A stretch of DNA of 64,000 nucleotides from Bog-950 sp046329515 (GTDB lineage: Bacteria > Bacteroidota > Bacteroidia > Chitinophagales > LD1): positions 1,798,001 to 1,862,000 of the forward strand of contig JAXLUM010000001.1 of NCBI GenBank assembly GCA_046329515.1, written 5' to 3'. The notes below the pieces were generated by a model. The model had not been told where the DNA came from and did not search any database. It saw only the letters and a program-made list of their open reading frames with translations. The position numbers and the translations under genes were made by a program. Shown here one piece after another: positions 24,731-34,107 of the stretch. Numbering within the stretch: position 1 is the first letter of the stretch; the number at the start of each line of letters is the position of its first letter.

Positions 24731-26929
24731 GTGAGCGATAAAAGCAGTTGGAAATACTGGCAAATACAAACGGATAATAAAGGGCGGCAAACCTGGCACT
24801 TTAATGCTAAAGGAGATGATATACAAGCCATTATATCATCTTTTGAAAAGGATTTCATTTTTGATAAATCCGCGAACCCTAACAGCGCCGACCTACTTTA
24901 CCGCGGTCATAAAACAGCAGATTACAAACCCAAAGAATCCGGCTACGAAAGCCGTATTGAAAGTGCGGCGTTTAAGGCCGTTAGCTTTTACCGGCAATTG
25001 CAGGCAGAAAGCGGCCATTGGCCAGCAGATTATGGCGGGCCTCATTTTTTGGCCCCGGATTTAATTATAGCCTCCTACATAACTAATTCGCCTTTGCCTG
25101 AGGCACACCAAGTGCTTATTAGGCACTATTTCCTGAATCACCAAAATGCCGATGGCGGCTGGGGCCTGCACCTTGAAAGCCCTTCAACCATGTTTGGTAC
25201 TGTGTTACACTATGTTTCCCTGCGCATTTTGGGGCTGCCAGCTACGGATGATTCCATTGTAAGAGCGCGAAAGTGGATACATGCTAATGGCGGTGCTTGT
25301 GGCGTTCCAAGTTGGGGTAAATTCTATTTAAGTGTACTAGGCGTTTATGAATGGCAGGGATGTAACTCCTTATTCCCTGAAATGTGGATTATGCCGGAAT
25401 GGCTCCCGGTACATCCTTCGCGCTACTGGTGCCACGCTCGTATGGTATACCTACCAATGGCCTATTGCTATGGCTTAAAAGTTACAGGTGCTATTACTCC
25501 TTTGGTTAAGGAACTTCGAAAGGAGCTTTACACTACGCCGTATGAACAGATTGATTGGAAAGAGGCCCGAAACAAATGCGCTGAACCGGACTTGTATTGG
25601 CCACAAAAGCCTTTGCTGAAGTTTCTTAACTTCTTTACCAATACATACGAGAAAATACACATAAATTACTTTCGTAAAAAAGCAATTGACTTTTGCCTTA
25701 ACTACATAAATGTTGAGGATGAGCACACCAACTACATAGATATTGGCCCGGTAAACCAGGTTATTAATTCCATTGCGGTTTGGCACGCTTACGGTAAAGA
25801 TTCAGAGCAATTTAAAAAGCACTATGAGCGCTGGTTCGACTATTTATGGGTAGCAGAGGACGGCATGAAAATGAATGGCTATAATGGCTCGCAGCTTTGG
25901 GACACCGCCTTTGCTATGCAGGCAATAACCGAAGGCAATGTACACAGGGATTTTCCTGAAGTGGTTCAGAAAGCCTATAACTTTATTAAAACGAGCAGGG
26001 TTACCGAAGAAGTTCGTGAACACAAAAAGTATTTCAGGCACGATTCCTATGGCGGATGGCCCTTTTCTACCGTTGACCATGGATGGCCTATAACCGATTG
26101 CACAGCCGAAGGATTAAAATGCACTTTACTGGCAAGGGAATTAGGATTAGGGGGTAATGAATTACAAAATGGCCCCGGCTTAGAAGTAACAGCAGACCTT
26201 CTACTCTCCTTTCAAAATGAAGATGGCGGCTGGGCCAGTTACGAGTTAATACGCGGGCCTGAATGGTTAGAGAAGTTGAACCCCTCTGAAATTTTCGGCA
26301 ACATTATGATTGAGCATTCTTATACAGAATGTTCATCGGCTGCCATACAGGCCTTGCTGAAATTTGCGGAACACTACCCTAATTACCGAAAAGCCGATAT
26401 ACAACACAGCGTTGAACGGGGAATAGAGTTTATATTAGGACAGCAGCATAAAAATGGCGGTTGGTATGGTTCGTGGGCGGTGTGTTTTACTTACGGAACC
26501 TGGTTTGCCATTGAGGCGTTAACACATTATTTAGCAATAGAAGATAGTGCACGCGTTAAAGTGGCTATCCATAATGCCTGTGAGTTTTTAGTTAGCCACC
26601 AAAACCCGGATGGCGGCTGGGGCGAGAAGTTTGATAGCTGCCTCAAGAAACAATATATAGCCTCAGAAAAATCGCAGGTAGTAAATACGGCCTGGGCTCT
26701 GCTAAGCTTAATAGCTGCTGACTACCCTAATCGAAAAGTGATTGATAAAGGCATTGAATTTTTATTGAGCCGCCAGGAAACATCCGGCGATTTTCCACAG
26801 GAAAATATAAGCGGGGTATTTAACCATAGCTGCGGTATTAGTTACACTTCTTACAGAAATGTATTTCCTATATGGGCGCTAAACCGCTATTGTAAAAAGT
26901 ATCTTTCCTCAATAAGGCTGGCTGACTAA
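24731..26929 (+). CDS. Oxidosqualene cyclase (cycloartenol/lanosterol-synthase type)
   Basis: The 732-residue protein is full length for an oxidosqualene cyclase (OSC) and folds as two alpha-barrels with QW repeats (QNADGGWG, QNEDGGWA, QHKNGGWY, HQNPDGGWG). The catalytic acid motif is DCTAE (D456), the OSC form; squalene-hopene cyclases have DDTA. Both cysteines that support this acid are present: C457 and C534 in YTECSSA. The triad diagnostic of cycloartenol synthase is Y384 (GYNGSQLWDT), H450 and I454 (HGWPITDCTAE); lanosterol synthases have Thr, Cys and Val there. The start is GTG 24731. It is flanked by glmM and relA, with no squalene epoxidase in the window. Product identity is inferred; arborinol-type products are also possible in this phylum. 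Confidence 0.92.
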   Translation: MSDKSSWKYWQIQTDNKGRQTWHFNAKGDDIQAIISSFEKDFIFDKSANPNSADLLYRGHKTADYKPKESGYESRIESAAFKAVSFYRQLQAESGHWPADYGGPHFLAPDLIIASYITNSPLPEAHQVLIRHYFLNHQNADGGWGLHLESPSTMFGTVLHYVSLRILGLPATDDSIVRARKWIHANGGACGVPSWGKFYLSVLGVYEWQGCNSLFPEMWIMPEWLPVHPSRYWCHARMVYLPMAYCYGLKVTGAITPLVKELRKELYTTPYEQIDWKEARNKCAEPDLYWPQKPLLKFLNFFTNTYEKIHINYFRKKAIDFCLNYINVEDEHTNYIDIGPVNQVINSIAVWHAYGKDSEQFKKHYERWFDYLWVAEDGMKMNGYNGSQLWDTAFAMQAITEGNVHRDFPEVVQKAYNFIKTSRVTEEVREHKKYFRHDSYGGWPFSTVDHGWPITDCTAEGLKCTLLARELGLGGNELQNGPGLEVTADLLLSFQNEDGGWASYELIRGPEWLEKLNPSEIFGNIMIEHSYTECSSAAIQALLKFAEHYPNYRKADIQHSVERGIEFILGQQHKNGGWYGSWAVCFTYGTWFAIEALTHYLAIEDSARVKVAIHNACEFLVSHQNPDGGWGEKFDSCLKKQYIASEKSQVVNTAWALLSLIAADYPNRKVIDKGIEFLLSRQETSGDFPQENISGVFNHSCGISYTSYRNVFPIWALNRYCKKYLSSIRLAD

Positions 26930-27067
26930 TGCACCAATTTTAAACCAGAGTTAAGACAACTGACAAATAAGTAGTTGAAAACGCAGTAGTTTCACCTCAA
27001 TTACCCTCCTACCTTCGTGGCACCCGCATGCATCGGTTTTGAAAGCTGATGTTTTTGCGTTATATTC

Positions 27068-27073
27068 AAGGAG
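27068..27073 (+). promoter_or_regulatory. Strong Shine-Dalgarno site of the RelA/SpoT gene
   Basis: AAGGAG lies 5 nt before ATG 27079 and decides this start over the ATG at 27049. Such sites are uncommon in Bacteroidota. Confidence 0.6.
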
Positions 27074-27078
27074 TAGAT

Positions 27079-29313
27079 ATGCAGCCGGTAGTAGAAAAAA
27101 CAATCGATTTAGAGGCAGAGAAAAAAATGATTTTGAAGGAGTATAGGGCATTATTGCGCTCGCTTCGCAAAAACGTTACCCCTGTAGAAAAAAAGATGAT
27201 TCGCGAGGCCTTTGAGCTTTCCATGGAAGCCCATAAGGATATGCGTCGCAAATCGGGTGAGCCCTACATTCTACATCCTATTGCCGTTGCCCGTATTGTT
27301 AGCGATGAAATGGGGCTTGATGCTACCTCAGTAGTATGTGCCCTGCTGCATGATGTTGTTGAAGATACCGAGGTTACCTTAGAAGAAATAGAGCGCCAGT
27401 TTAATAAAGAAGTTGCGCGCATAGTTGATGGCCTTACCAAGATATCGGGAATCTTTGATCTTAACTCCTCCCTACAGGCTGAGAACTTCCGTAAGCTATT
27501 GCTTACCCTTAATGATGACATAAGGGTAATATTGATAAAGCTGGCAGACCGCCTGCATAACATGCGTACGCTTGATTCTTTAAAACGCGAGAAGCAATTA
27601 AAGATAGCCAGCGAAACAATGTACCTCTACGCTCCTTTGGCGCACCGTATGGGCCTTTATGCCATGAAAACGGAGATGGAGGATCTTTCATTAAAGTTTA
27701 CGGAGCCGGATACGTACAAGGAAATTGCCCGCAAGCTGAATGAAACCAAGCGCGAGCGAACGAAATTTATACATGATTTTATTAAGCCGCTTAAGGAAGA
27801 ATTGGAGCGCCGCGGTTTCAACTTTGACATTTATGGTCGCCCTAAGTCCATCTATTCCATCTTCAATAAAATCAAGAATAAGGGCGTTCCGTTTGAAGAG
27901 ATTTACGACCTTTTTGCCATCCGTATCATTTTAAAATCGGACCCTGATAAAGAAAAAAGTGATTGTTGGGGCGTTTATTCCGCCATTACCGATATCTACC
28001 ATCCTAACCCTGACCGCCTTCGCGATTGGTTAAGCAACCCCAAAGCAAACGGTTACGAAGCCCTGCACACTACGGTGATGAGTTCTATGGGTAAATGGGT
28101 AGAAATACAGATACGCACCGAGCGTATGCACGAAATTGCAGAGAAAGGTTTTGCCGCCCACTGGAAGTATAAAGAAGGTTCAGCCGATAACGTGCTGGAC
28201 GAGTGGTTGCACAAAATACGCGGGGTATTAAGCAGTGATGCTACTGCACTGGATGTTGTGAACGAGTTTAAATACGAACTTTTTAGTGATGAAATTTTCG
28301 TGTTTACGCCTAAGGGCGATTTAAAACGTTTACGTAAAGGCGGCACGGCTCTTGATTTTGCCTTTGAAATACACTCGGATATTGGCAAGAAGTGCATAGG
28401 CGCAAAGGTGAACAACAAACTGGTGCCTTTAAGCCATGTACTTAAAAACGGCGACCAGATTCAGATACTTACCAGCAACAAGCAGGTACCTAATGAGGAC
28501 TGGTTGAGTTATGTGGTAACTGCAAAAGCGCGCTCGGTTATTAAGCAAACGCTTAAAGAAGAGAAAAAGAAGACCGCAAACGATGGCCGCGAAGTTTTGG
28601 AGAAGAAGATGAAGCAGTTAAAAATGGACATTAGCGAAGCGAACGTATTGCTGCTGATGAACTATTTCAAAATGATTTCGCCAACCGATTTATACTACAG
28701 CGTTGCTACTAAAAAGTTTGATGTTAACGAACTGGAGAAGTTTGAGGTAATTGTTGGCAAGATTAAACTGCCTAAGCTGGCTAACGCACAAAAGTTAGGC
28801 GCCGGCGACAACATTGATGAAATAGTTAAGCAAACACTGCAGAAGAATGCTGAGTTGCTTATTATGGGCGAAAGCGCCGATAAAATTGACTACAAGTTTG
28901 CGCCTTGCTGCAACCCAATTCCCGGAGATGACGTTTTCGGCTTCCTCACCATAAATGATGGTATTAAAATACACCGCACCAACTGCCCTAACGCGGTGCA
29001 GTTAATGAGTAAGTATGCTTACCGTATTATTAAAACACGGTGGACCAAGCAGCATGAAATTGCCTTCCTTACAGGTATTAAACTTACCGGCCTTGATGAT
29101 GTGGGCCTTGTAAACAAGATAACCAACATTATTACCGGGCAAATGAACCTGAATATGCGCTCTATATCCTTTGATAGTGCCGATGGTGTATTTGAGGGCC
29201 GTATAATGGTTTACGTGCATGATACTGCCGAATTGGAAGACCTTATACACCGCATGACTTCGCTTGATGGTATTTTAGAAGTAAGCCGGTTTGACAGTGA
29301 GGATGCTGAATAG
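27079..29313 (+). CDS. Bifunctional (p)ppGpp synthetase/hydrolase (RelA/SpoT homologue)
   Basis: The 744-residue protein controls the stringent-response alarmone (p)ppGpp in the cytosol. Domains in order are the HD hydrolase (about 50-200, with LLHDVVEDT, H91-D92, and the later KLADRLHNMRTL), the synthetase (about 240-365, with GRPKSIYSIFNKI and GYEALHTTV around 325), TGS (about 400-460, IFVFTPKGDLKRLRKGGTALDFA), a zinc-finger-like CC segment (APCCNPIPGDD), and a C-terminal ACT domain. Intact HD residues indicate an active hydrolase. A TACCTTCG element at 27010-27017 could be its -7 box. Confidence 0.95.
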   Translation: MQPVVEKTIDLEAEKKMILKEYRALLRSLRKNVTPVEKKMIREAFELSMEAHKDMRRKSGEPYILHPIAVARIVSDEMGLDATSVVCALLHDVVEDTEVTLEEIERQFNKEVARIVDGLTKISGIFDLNSSLQAENFRKLLLTLNDDIRVILIKLADRLHNMRTLDSLKREKQLKIASETMYLYAPLAHRMGLYAMKTEMEDLSLKFTEPDTYKEIARKLNETKRERTKFIHDFIKPLKEELERRGFNFDIYGRPKSIYSIFNKIKNKGVPFEEIYDLFAIRIILKSDPDKEKSDCWGVYSAITDIYHPNPDRLRDWLSNPKANGYEALHTTVMSSMGKWVEIQIRTERMHEIAEKGFAAHWKYKEGSADNVLDEWLHKIRGVLSSDATALDVVNEFKYELFSDEIFVFTPKGDLKRLRKGGTALDFAFEIHSDIGKKCIGAKVNNKLVPLSHVLKNGDQIQILTSNKQVPNEDWLSYVVTAKARSVIKQTLKEEKKKTANDGREVLEKKMKQLKMDISEANVLLLMNYFKMISPTDLYYSVATKKFDVNELEKFEVIVGKIKLPKLANAQKLGAGDNIDEIVKQTLQKNAELLIMGESADKIDYKFAPCCNPIPGDDVFGFLTINDGIKIHRTNCPNAVQLMSKYAYRIIKTRWTKQHEIAFLTGIKLTGLDDVGLVNKITNIITGQMNLNMRSISFDSADGVFEGRIMVYVHDTAELEDLIHRMTSLDGILEVSRFDSEDAE

Positions 29314-29383
29314 TGCTTTAGACAAAAAGCAGTGGAGCTGATTAAACTTACTATTTGTTGTTTGTGTCAAACCAAATAAAAAG

Positions 29384-30481
29384 ATGCTCAAAATTCTACT
29401 CTCTACACTATTACTTACAACGGTAATAGTTACTTCCGCACAGTTGCCGCCCGTTGCCCAAGAATTGTATGACGAAGCGTATGCACAGGATTCACTAATG
29501 GTGCAGTACGCTATAAACAATGGCGCTGAAATACTTCCAACACCAGACGGCTACTCCTTTTACATTAAATGGTTTCCCGCAGGTGCTTCTGTCAACAATA
29601 CTCCACTTATTGTCTCTTTACACGGCTCCGATGGTTACGCTTTTCACGAATTCTATAGCTGGCATCAACGGGCAGAACTAAAAGGCTGTGGTATTATTGC
29701 CTTACAGTGGTTCCGCGGCCATTCATCAGCTACCCCTAATACTTATTTCACTGATGATACCATCTATAACTATCTTGACGCCGCTCTAAGTGCAATTTCC
29801 TATCCTTCAGACAAAGCGATGTATCATGGCTTCAGCAGGGGCTCGGCACGGTCGTACGCCATTGTTTTAAAAGATATCCAAGGCAAAAACTACTTCTGCA
29901 CTATTATGTCTAATTCAGGAGGTATGGATTCCTCCTACCCTTTTTATCAGCAAATCAACGCTAACATATTTGGCACGCAGCCCTACACGGGCAAAAAATG
30001 GAATTTGTTTTGCGGCGGTCAGGACCCTAACCCTTATGAGTCAGGTTGCCCGGCAATGGAGGCCACAAAAAGCTGGCTTGAAAGCAGGGGTGCAACCGTT
30101 GATGTGTTTATTCAGGATGCAGGTTTAGGCCATAATGGTTTCCAACTGCAAAGCAGCTCTGCATATAAGGATAGTGTGCTGGAGGATTATTTAAAGTGTT
30201 TTAATGCTCCGGCTTATACGCCTAACCTTGCCAAGTTGCAAAACCTCATTGTTTATCCTAATCCGGCAAATAGCCAGTTAAACATTCAACTTTCGGGAAA
30301 CATTGACAATGCAGACTTATGTATTTACAACTCCATGGGGAGCCTGGTTAAAACAGCATCCCACCTCTCGGGCTCATCTATAACATTAAATATTGCCAAC
30401 CTTAAGACAGGCATTTACCATTGCAGGTTAATAGCAGAAGGTAAAACCCTAGGTTGCTGCCGGTTTACTGCCATTAATTAG
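29384..30481 (+). CDS. Secreted alpha/beta-hydrolase-like protein with T9SS type A tail
   Basis: The 365-residue protein has a signal peptide (MLKILLSTLLLTTVIVTSAQ). An alpha/beta-hydrolase-like core follows (about 30-270), with LIVSLHGSDGYAF as an oxyanion-type turn, the nucleophile elbow HGFSRGSA (S151), and a candidate late histidine in GLGHNGF. The C-terminal about 80 residues begin NLIVYPNPANSQLNIQLSG and end with TGIYHCRLIAEGKTL, the T9SS type A sorting domain, so it is exported across the outer membrane by type IX secretion. Substrate may be an ester or polysaccharide; that is inference. Confidence 0.82.
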   Translation: MLKILLSTLLLTTVIVTSAQLPPVAQELYDEAYAQDSLMVQYAINNGAEILPTPDGYSFYIKWFPAGASVNNTPLIVSLHGSDGYAFHEFYSWHQRAELKGCGIIALQWFRGHSSATPNTYFTDDTIYNYLDAALSAISYPSDKAMYHGFSRGSARSYAIVLKDIQGKNYFCTIMSNSGGMDSSYPFYQQINANIFGTQPYTGKKWNLFCGGQDPNPYESGCPAMEATKSWLESRGATVDVFIQDAGLGHNGFQLQSSSAYKDSVLEDYLKCFNAPAYTPNLAKLQNLIVYPNPANSQLNIQLSGNIDNADLCIYNSMGSLVKTASHLSGSSITLNIANLKTGIYHCRLIAEGKTLGCCRFTAIN

Positions 30482-30541
30482 AGAAATAAAAAGCCTTAAA
30501 TGCCTGAAAAGAAACATCTTATAAACACTTGCTTTAAGCCG

Positions 30542-30572
30542 TTGGCAATGTGCTGCTTTGGGTGTATTTTCG
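30542..30572 (+). promoter_or_regulatory. Promoter of the fur-STAS-purA operon
   Basis: TTG (30542-30544), a 20-nt spacer and TATTTTCG (30565-30572) form a near-consensus promoter. The box ends 3 nt before the GTG start at 30576, so transcription would begin near or at the start codon. It also argues against the upstream TTG start at 30558. Confidence 0.5.
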
Positions 30573-30575
30573 GGC

Positions 30576-31076
30576 GTGATTCAGAACCGTAAGGAGCTTA
30601 TTGAGGAAGTAAAAAACATCTTTTCAGCCTACCTGGAAAGCAAGGATTTACGCAAAACAGCCGAACGCTTTACTTTAATTGAAGAAATATACAACCGCGA
30701 TGATCATTTTGACGCGGAAAGTCTGTACGAAAGCCTTGTAAAAAAGAAATACAACGTTAGCCGCGCCACGGTATATAACACCCTGGAATTGCTGGTTAGC
30801 TGCGACCTGGTTAAAAAGCACCAGTTTGGAAAGAACCAGGCCCAATACGAAAAAAGTTACGGTTATAAACAACATGATCACATCATTTGTGTAGATTGTA
30901 AAAAAGTGGTTGAATTTTGCGATCCTCGCATTCAACAGATAAAAACAATGATGGGCGAACTGCTGAATTTCAAAATAACGCATCACTCGCTTAACATGTA
31001 CGGCGTTTGTGGCAACTGCCAGAAGAAACGCGAAATGGAAGCTGCGAAAAAAGAAACCGAAACTACCAACGCTTAA
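30576..31076 (+). CDS. Fur-family metal-dependent regulator
   Basis: The 166-residue protein has a winged-helix DNA-binding half (about 15-95; LRKTAERFTLIEEIYNRDDHF, SRATVYNTLELL) and a dimerisation/metal half. The latter has HDHIICVDCKK (C105, C108) and CGNCQ (C145, C148), the structural zinc site. Family members repress iron, zinc or peroxide genes; which metal it senses is not clear. The start is taken as GTG 30576 (VIQNRKEL), because a -7-like box sits over the longer version. It leads an operon with a STAS protein (gap 15 bp) and purA. Confidence 0.88.
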   Translation: MIQNRKELIEEVKNIFSAYLESKDLRKTAERFTLIEEIYNRDDHFDAESLYESLVKKKYNVSRATVYNTLELLVSCDLVKKHQFGKNQAQYEKSYGYKQHDHIICVDCKKVVEFCDPRIQQIKTMMGELLNFKITHHSLNMYGVCGNCQKKREMEAAKKETETTNA

Positions 31077-31091
31077 AAACCAAACCCTGTT

Positions 31092-31427
31092 ATGAAGAAT
31101 GAATTAAAAAACGGAGTGCTTGTTATTTCATTGGAAGGAAACCTGCTTGGCGAGAATACCAATGCCCCTGTTATGGAGTTGCTGAAACAGAACCTTGAAG
31201 GCGGCAATAAAAAGGTGTTGTTTAACCTGGCCGAAATGAAGTTTATAAACAGTACCGGCCTTGGTATGCTTATGACAGCGCTTAGCAAAACGCGTAATGC
31301 CGGCGGGGAATTAGCTCTGTGCTGCCTCCCAGAACAAATGAAAAAACTATTGCAAATAACAAAGTTAGAGAGCCTGTTTCCTGTGCAAGCTGATGAAGCT
31401 GCGGCTATTGCTTTTCTTAATGCTTAA
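31092..31427 (+). CDS. STAS-domain protein (anti-sigma-antagonist-like)
   Basis: The 111-residue protein is a single STAS domain, with LVISLEGNLLGENT and the phosphorylatable-serine loop FINSTGLGMLMTAL (S54). In SpoIIAA-type proteins a kinase phosphorylates this serine to control partner switching. No anti-sigma kinase or phosphatase gene is near, so its partner is unknown. It lies 15 bp after the Fur gene and 37 bp before purA and is probably cotranscribed. Confidence 0.88.
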   Translation: MKNELKNGVLVISLEGNLLGENTNAPVMELLKQNLEGGNKKVLFNLAEMKFINSTGLGMLMTALSKTRNAGGELALCCLPEQMKKLLQITKLESLFPVQADEAAAIAFLNA

Positions 31428-31464
31428 ATAATTGAAAAAGCCGCAATGCCGGCACACAAATACT

Positions 31465-32748
31465 ATGCACGTAGATATACTTTTAGGTTTACAATGGGGC
31501 GATGAGGGGAAAGGCAAAATTGTTGACCACCTTGCTGATAAATACGATATAATAGCCCGTTTTCAGGGTGGCCCTAATGCCGGCCATACCTTGGTAATTG
31601 ATGGCGTTAAAACAGTACTGCATACAGTACCCAGCGGCATTTTAAAAGAACGTGCCGCTAACGTAATTGGCAATGGCGTGGTTATTGACCCTGTTACTTT
31701 AAAGAAAGAAATTGAACAGCTTACTGCTAAAGGAGTTGACATAAATAAACGTTTGTTTATTTCTAAAAAAGCGCACCTTATTCTGCCTACCCACAAAATA
31801 CTGGATGCAGCCAGCGAAGCCGCCAAAGGCAAAGAAAAGATAGGAAGCACGCTGCGCGGCATATCTCCTACCTATATGGATAAAACAGGCCGTAACGGAT
31901 TGCGTGTTGGCGATACAGTAAGCAGTGATTTTAAAAGTATTTACGAGCGTATAAAGGAAAAGCACTTACACCTGCTTAAGCTTTATGACTTTGAGTTTTC
32001 ATTGGAAGAAACAGAAAAGATATGGTTTGAAGCGATTGATTTTATGCGCTCGCTTAACCTAATTGATTCAGAATATTACCTGAACAATGCATTAAGCAAT
32101 GGCAAAAGTATTTTGGCGGAAGGCGCACAGGGCACCATGCTGGATATTGATTTCGGCACTTACCCTTATGTTACTTCAAGCAATACCATTACCTCAGGCG
32201 CTTGTAACGGCTTAGGCATACCTCCAACCAAAGTAAAAGAGGTGATTGGTATAGCTAAGGCTTATGCTACCCGCGTAGGCAGTGGCCCTTTCCCTACTGA
32301 ACTGGATAATGAAATGGGTGAACGCATCCGTCAGATTGGCGGTGAGTTTGGCGCTACAACAGGCCGCCCGCGCCGCACTGGCTGGATTGACCTGCCTGCG
32401 TTGAAATATGCCATAATGATAAACGGTGTTACGCAAATTGCCATGACCAAGAGTGACATCCTTAATGACTTTGAAACCGTTGAGGCCTGCACTGAATACG
32501 AAATAAACGGTAAGAAGACCACTGAAATACCATACGACATTTGCCAAGCAACTATTAAACCCATTTACCATAAGCTTTGTGGATGGAAAACAGACTTACG
32601 TAATTTCCATAGCTATGATGATTTACCTGAAACCTTCTTAGGTTACCTTGAGTTTATTGAGGAATACCTGGGAACAGAAGTAACCATGATATCAACCGGG
32701 CCTGAAAGAGAAAGACTATTATTTAAAAAGACAGGGGCAATGGTATAA
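31465..32748 (+). CDS. purA: Adenylosuccinate synthase
   Basis: The 427-residue enzyme makes adenylosuccinate from IMP, GTP and aspartate, the first committed step to AMP. It has the GTP-binding loop LLGLQWGDEGKGK, the IMP/catalytic segment QGGPNAGHTL with its histidine, the conserved segment IGSTLRGISPTYMDK, and TGRPRRTGWIDL near the aspartate site. ATG 31465 gives MHVDILLGLQWGDEG and fits the family; the longer TTG version at 31432 is unlikely. A terminator follows. The linkage to fur and STAS suggests shared control. Confidence 0.96.
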   Translation: MHVDILLGLQWGDEGKGKIVDHLADKYDIIARFQGGPNAGHTLVIDGVKTVLHTVPSGILKERAANVIGNGVVIDPVTLKKEIEQLTAKGVDINKRLFISKKAHLILPTHKILDAASEAAKGKEKIGSTLRGISPTYMDKTGRNGLRVGDTVSSDFKSIYERIKEKHLHLLKLYDFEFSLEETEKIWFEAIDFMRSLNLIDSEYYLNNALSNGKSILAEGAQGTMLDIDFGTYPYVTSSNTITSGACNGLGIPPTKVKEVIGIAKAYATRVGSGPFPTELDNEMGERIRQIGGEFGATTGRPRRTGWIDLPALKYAIMINGVTQIAMTKSDILNDFETVEACTEYEINGKKTTEIPYDICQATIKPIYHKLCGWKTDLRNFHSYDDLPETFLGYLEFIEEYLGTEVTMISTGPERERLLFKKTGAMV

Positions 32749-32773
32749 GCGCATAAACAAAACTATTTTAGGG

Positions 32774-32807
32774 CCTACCGTGTTTAAAAACCGTGTAGGT
32801 CTTTTTA
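32774..32807 (+). terminator. purA operon terminator
   Basis: The arms CCTAC (32774-32778) and GTAGG (32795-32799), with an inner GTTT/AAAC pair, are followed by TCTTTTTATTTT. Confidence 0.7.
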
Positions 32808-32823
32808 TTTTGCCCAGAATTCC

Positions 32824-34107
32824 ATGGCAGAAACCACCACCATTTCCCTTAATGATATTGATGGGTTTAAGCAAAATGCATTGCATTGGGCTAATCAGTT
32901 TAGGGTGGTGTGTCTGCTAACTAACAATAACTATCCCGATAATAAATACCCGGGCAAAGAATGGGTGTTAGCTGTTGATGCAATTGATGAAACAGGCTTT
33001 GATGATTATTCGCTGGATGAATTAAAACGATTTCACAATCACTCTTATTCCACCATTTTTGGCTTTATAACCTACGATGTAAAAAATCAAATTGAAAGGC
33101 TGCAGAGTAACAACTATGACGGCCTTCACTTTCCCGAGCTATACTTCTTTAAACCGCGATACGTTTTAGAGCTAAATGGTAACAAGCTTACCGTAAACAG
33201 AAACTACCCCGAAACATTTGAATTGCTGGAAGCGATAAAGAAATTCAAGCCTTCCAGTTCAATTAATGCTGCGCTTCAGCTAAAGTGTAGAACAGGCAAG
33301 CAAACCTACTTGCAGAATGTAGATAAGATAAGAGAGCAAATTGCAGCAGGTGACTTTTACGAAATGAATTACTGTGTAGAATTTAATTCGGAAAACGCCC
33401 GCATTAATGCCGTAGCAACTTTCCTTAAGTTGAACGCAAAGGCACAAGCCCCCTTCAGTAGTTTAATTAAGTACCACGATAAATATCTACTGTGTGCCAG
33501 TCCTGAGCGGTTCTTGAAAAAAGATGGTGACAAACTAATATCGCAGCCTATAAAAGGCACCATACATAAAGGGCAAACCGCAGAAGAGAACGAAAGGTTG
33601 AAAACACAACTGCAAGAGGATATTAAAGAGCGTGCGGAAAATGTAATGATAGTTGATTTGGTTCGTAATGATTTAGCAAAATGCTCTGAGGCCGGTACCG
33701 TGAAGGTTGAGGAACTCTTTGGCATTTATGAATTCAATACCGTTAACCAAATGATTTCAACGGTTACATCAAAAGCAAAAACGGAAATTCCCTTCACCGA
33801 TATTTTGAAAAGCACCTTTCCCATGGGTAGCATGACAGGAGCGCCTAAGGTTATGGTGATGGAAACCATAGAGCAGTATGAGGACTTTAAACGTGGTCTC
33901 TACAGCGGCGCAGTTGGTTATATAACACCCGAAGGCAATTTCGATTTTAATGTTGTAATCAGGAGTATACTCTACAATGAAACAGCGCAGTACCTTTCTG
34001 TGCCTGTGGGAGGCGCTATAACCTATGATTCTGTTGCAGAAAAAGAATATGAGGAGGTACTGCTTAAAGCTCAGGCAACAATAGAAGTGCTAAGTGCTAC
34101 GGATTAA
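32824..34107 (+). CDS. pabB: Aminodeoxychorismate synthase component I
   Basis: The 427-residue protein is a chorismate-utilising enzyme. The motif SQPIKGTIHKG (K244) is the PabB form; anthranilate synthase TrpE has PIAGT. Further blocks are DLVRNDLAKCSEAGTVKV, FPMGSMTGAPKVMVMETIE, and the C-terminal GGAITYDSVAEKEYEEVLLKA. With a glutamine amidotransferase (PabA) it makes 4-amino-4-deoxychorismate for folate; no PabA gene is in the window. The N-terminal domain is shorter than in proteobacterial PabB. The 3' end overlaps the convergent lipoprotein gene by 11 bp. Confidence 0.9.
   Translation: MAETTTISLNDIDGFKQNALHWANQFRVVCLLTNNNYPDNKYPGKEWVLAVDAIDETGFDDYSLDELKRFHNHSYSTIFGFITYDVKNQIERLQSNNYDGLHFPELYFFKPRYVLELNGNKLTVNRNYPETFELLEAIKKFKPSSSINAALQLKCRTGKQTYLQNVDKIREQIAAGDFYEMNYCVEFNSENARINAVATFLKLNAKAQAPFSSLIKYHDKYLLCASPERFLKKDGDKLISQPIKGTIHKGQTAEENERLKTQLQEDIKERAENVMIVDLVRNDLAKCSEAGTVKVEELFGIYEFNTVNQMISTVTSKAKTEIPFTDILKSTFPMGSMTGAPKVMVMETIEQYEDFKRGLYSGAVGYITPEGNFDFNVVIRSILYNETAQYLSVPVGGAITYDSVAEKEYEEVLLKAQATIEVLSATD

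Noticed and set aside
24731..26929. Squalene-hopene cyclase assignment
   Set aside because: The acid motif is DCTAE rather than DDTA, and the supporting cysteines and Tyr/His/Ile triad are of the oxidosqualene cyclase type.
30558..30575. TTG start for the Fur-like regulator
   Set aside because: A near-consensus promoter box lies over this stretch, and the family start fits GTG 30576.
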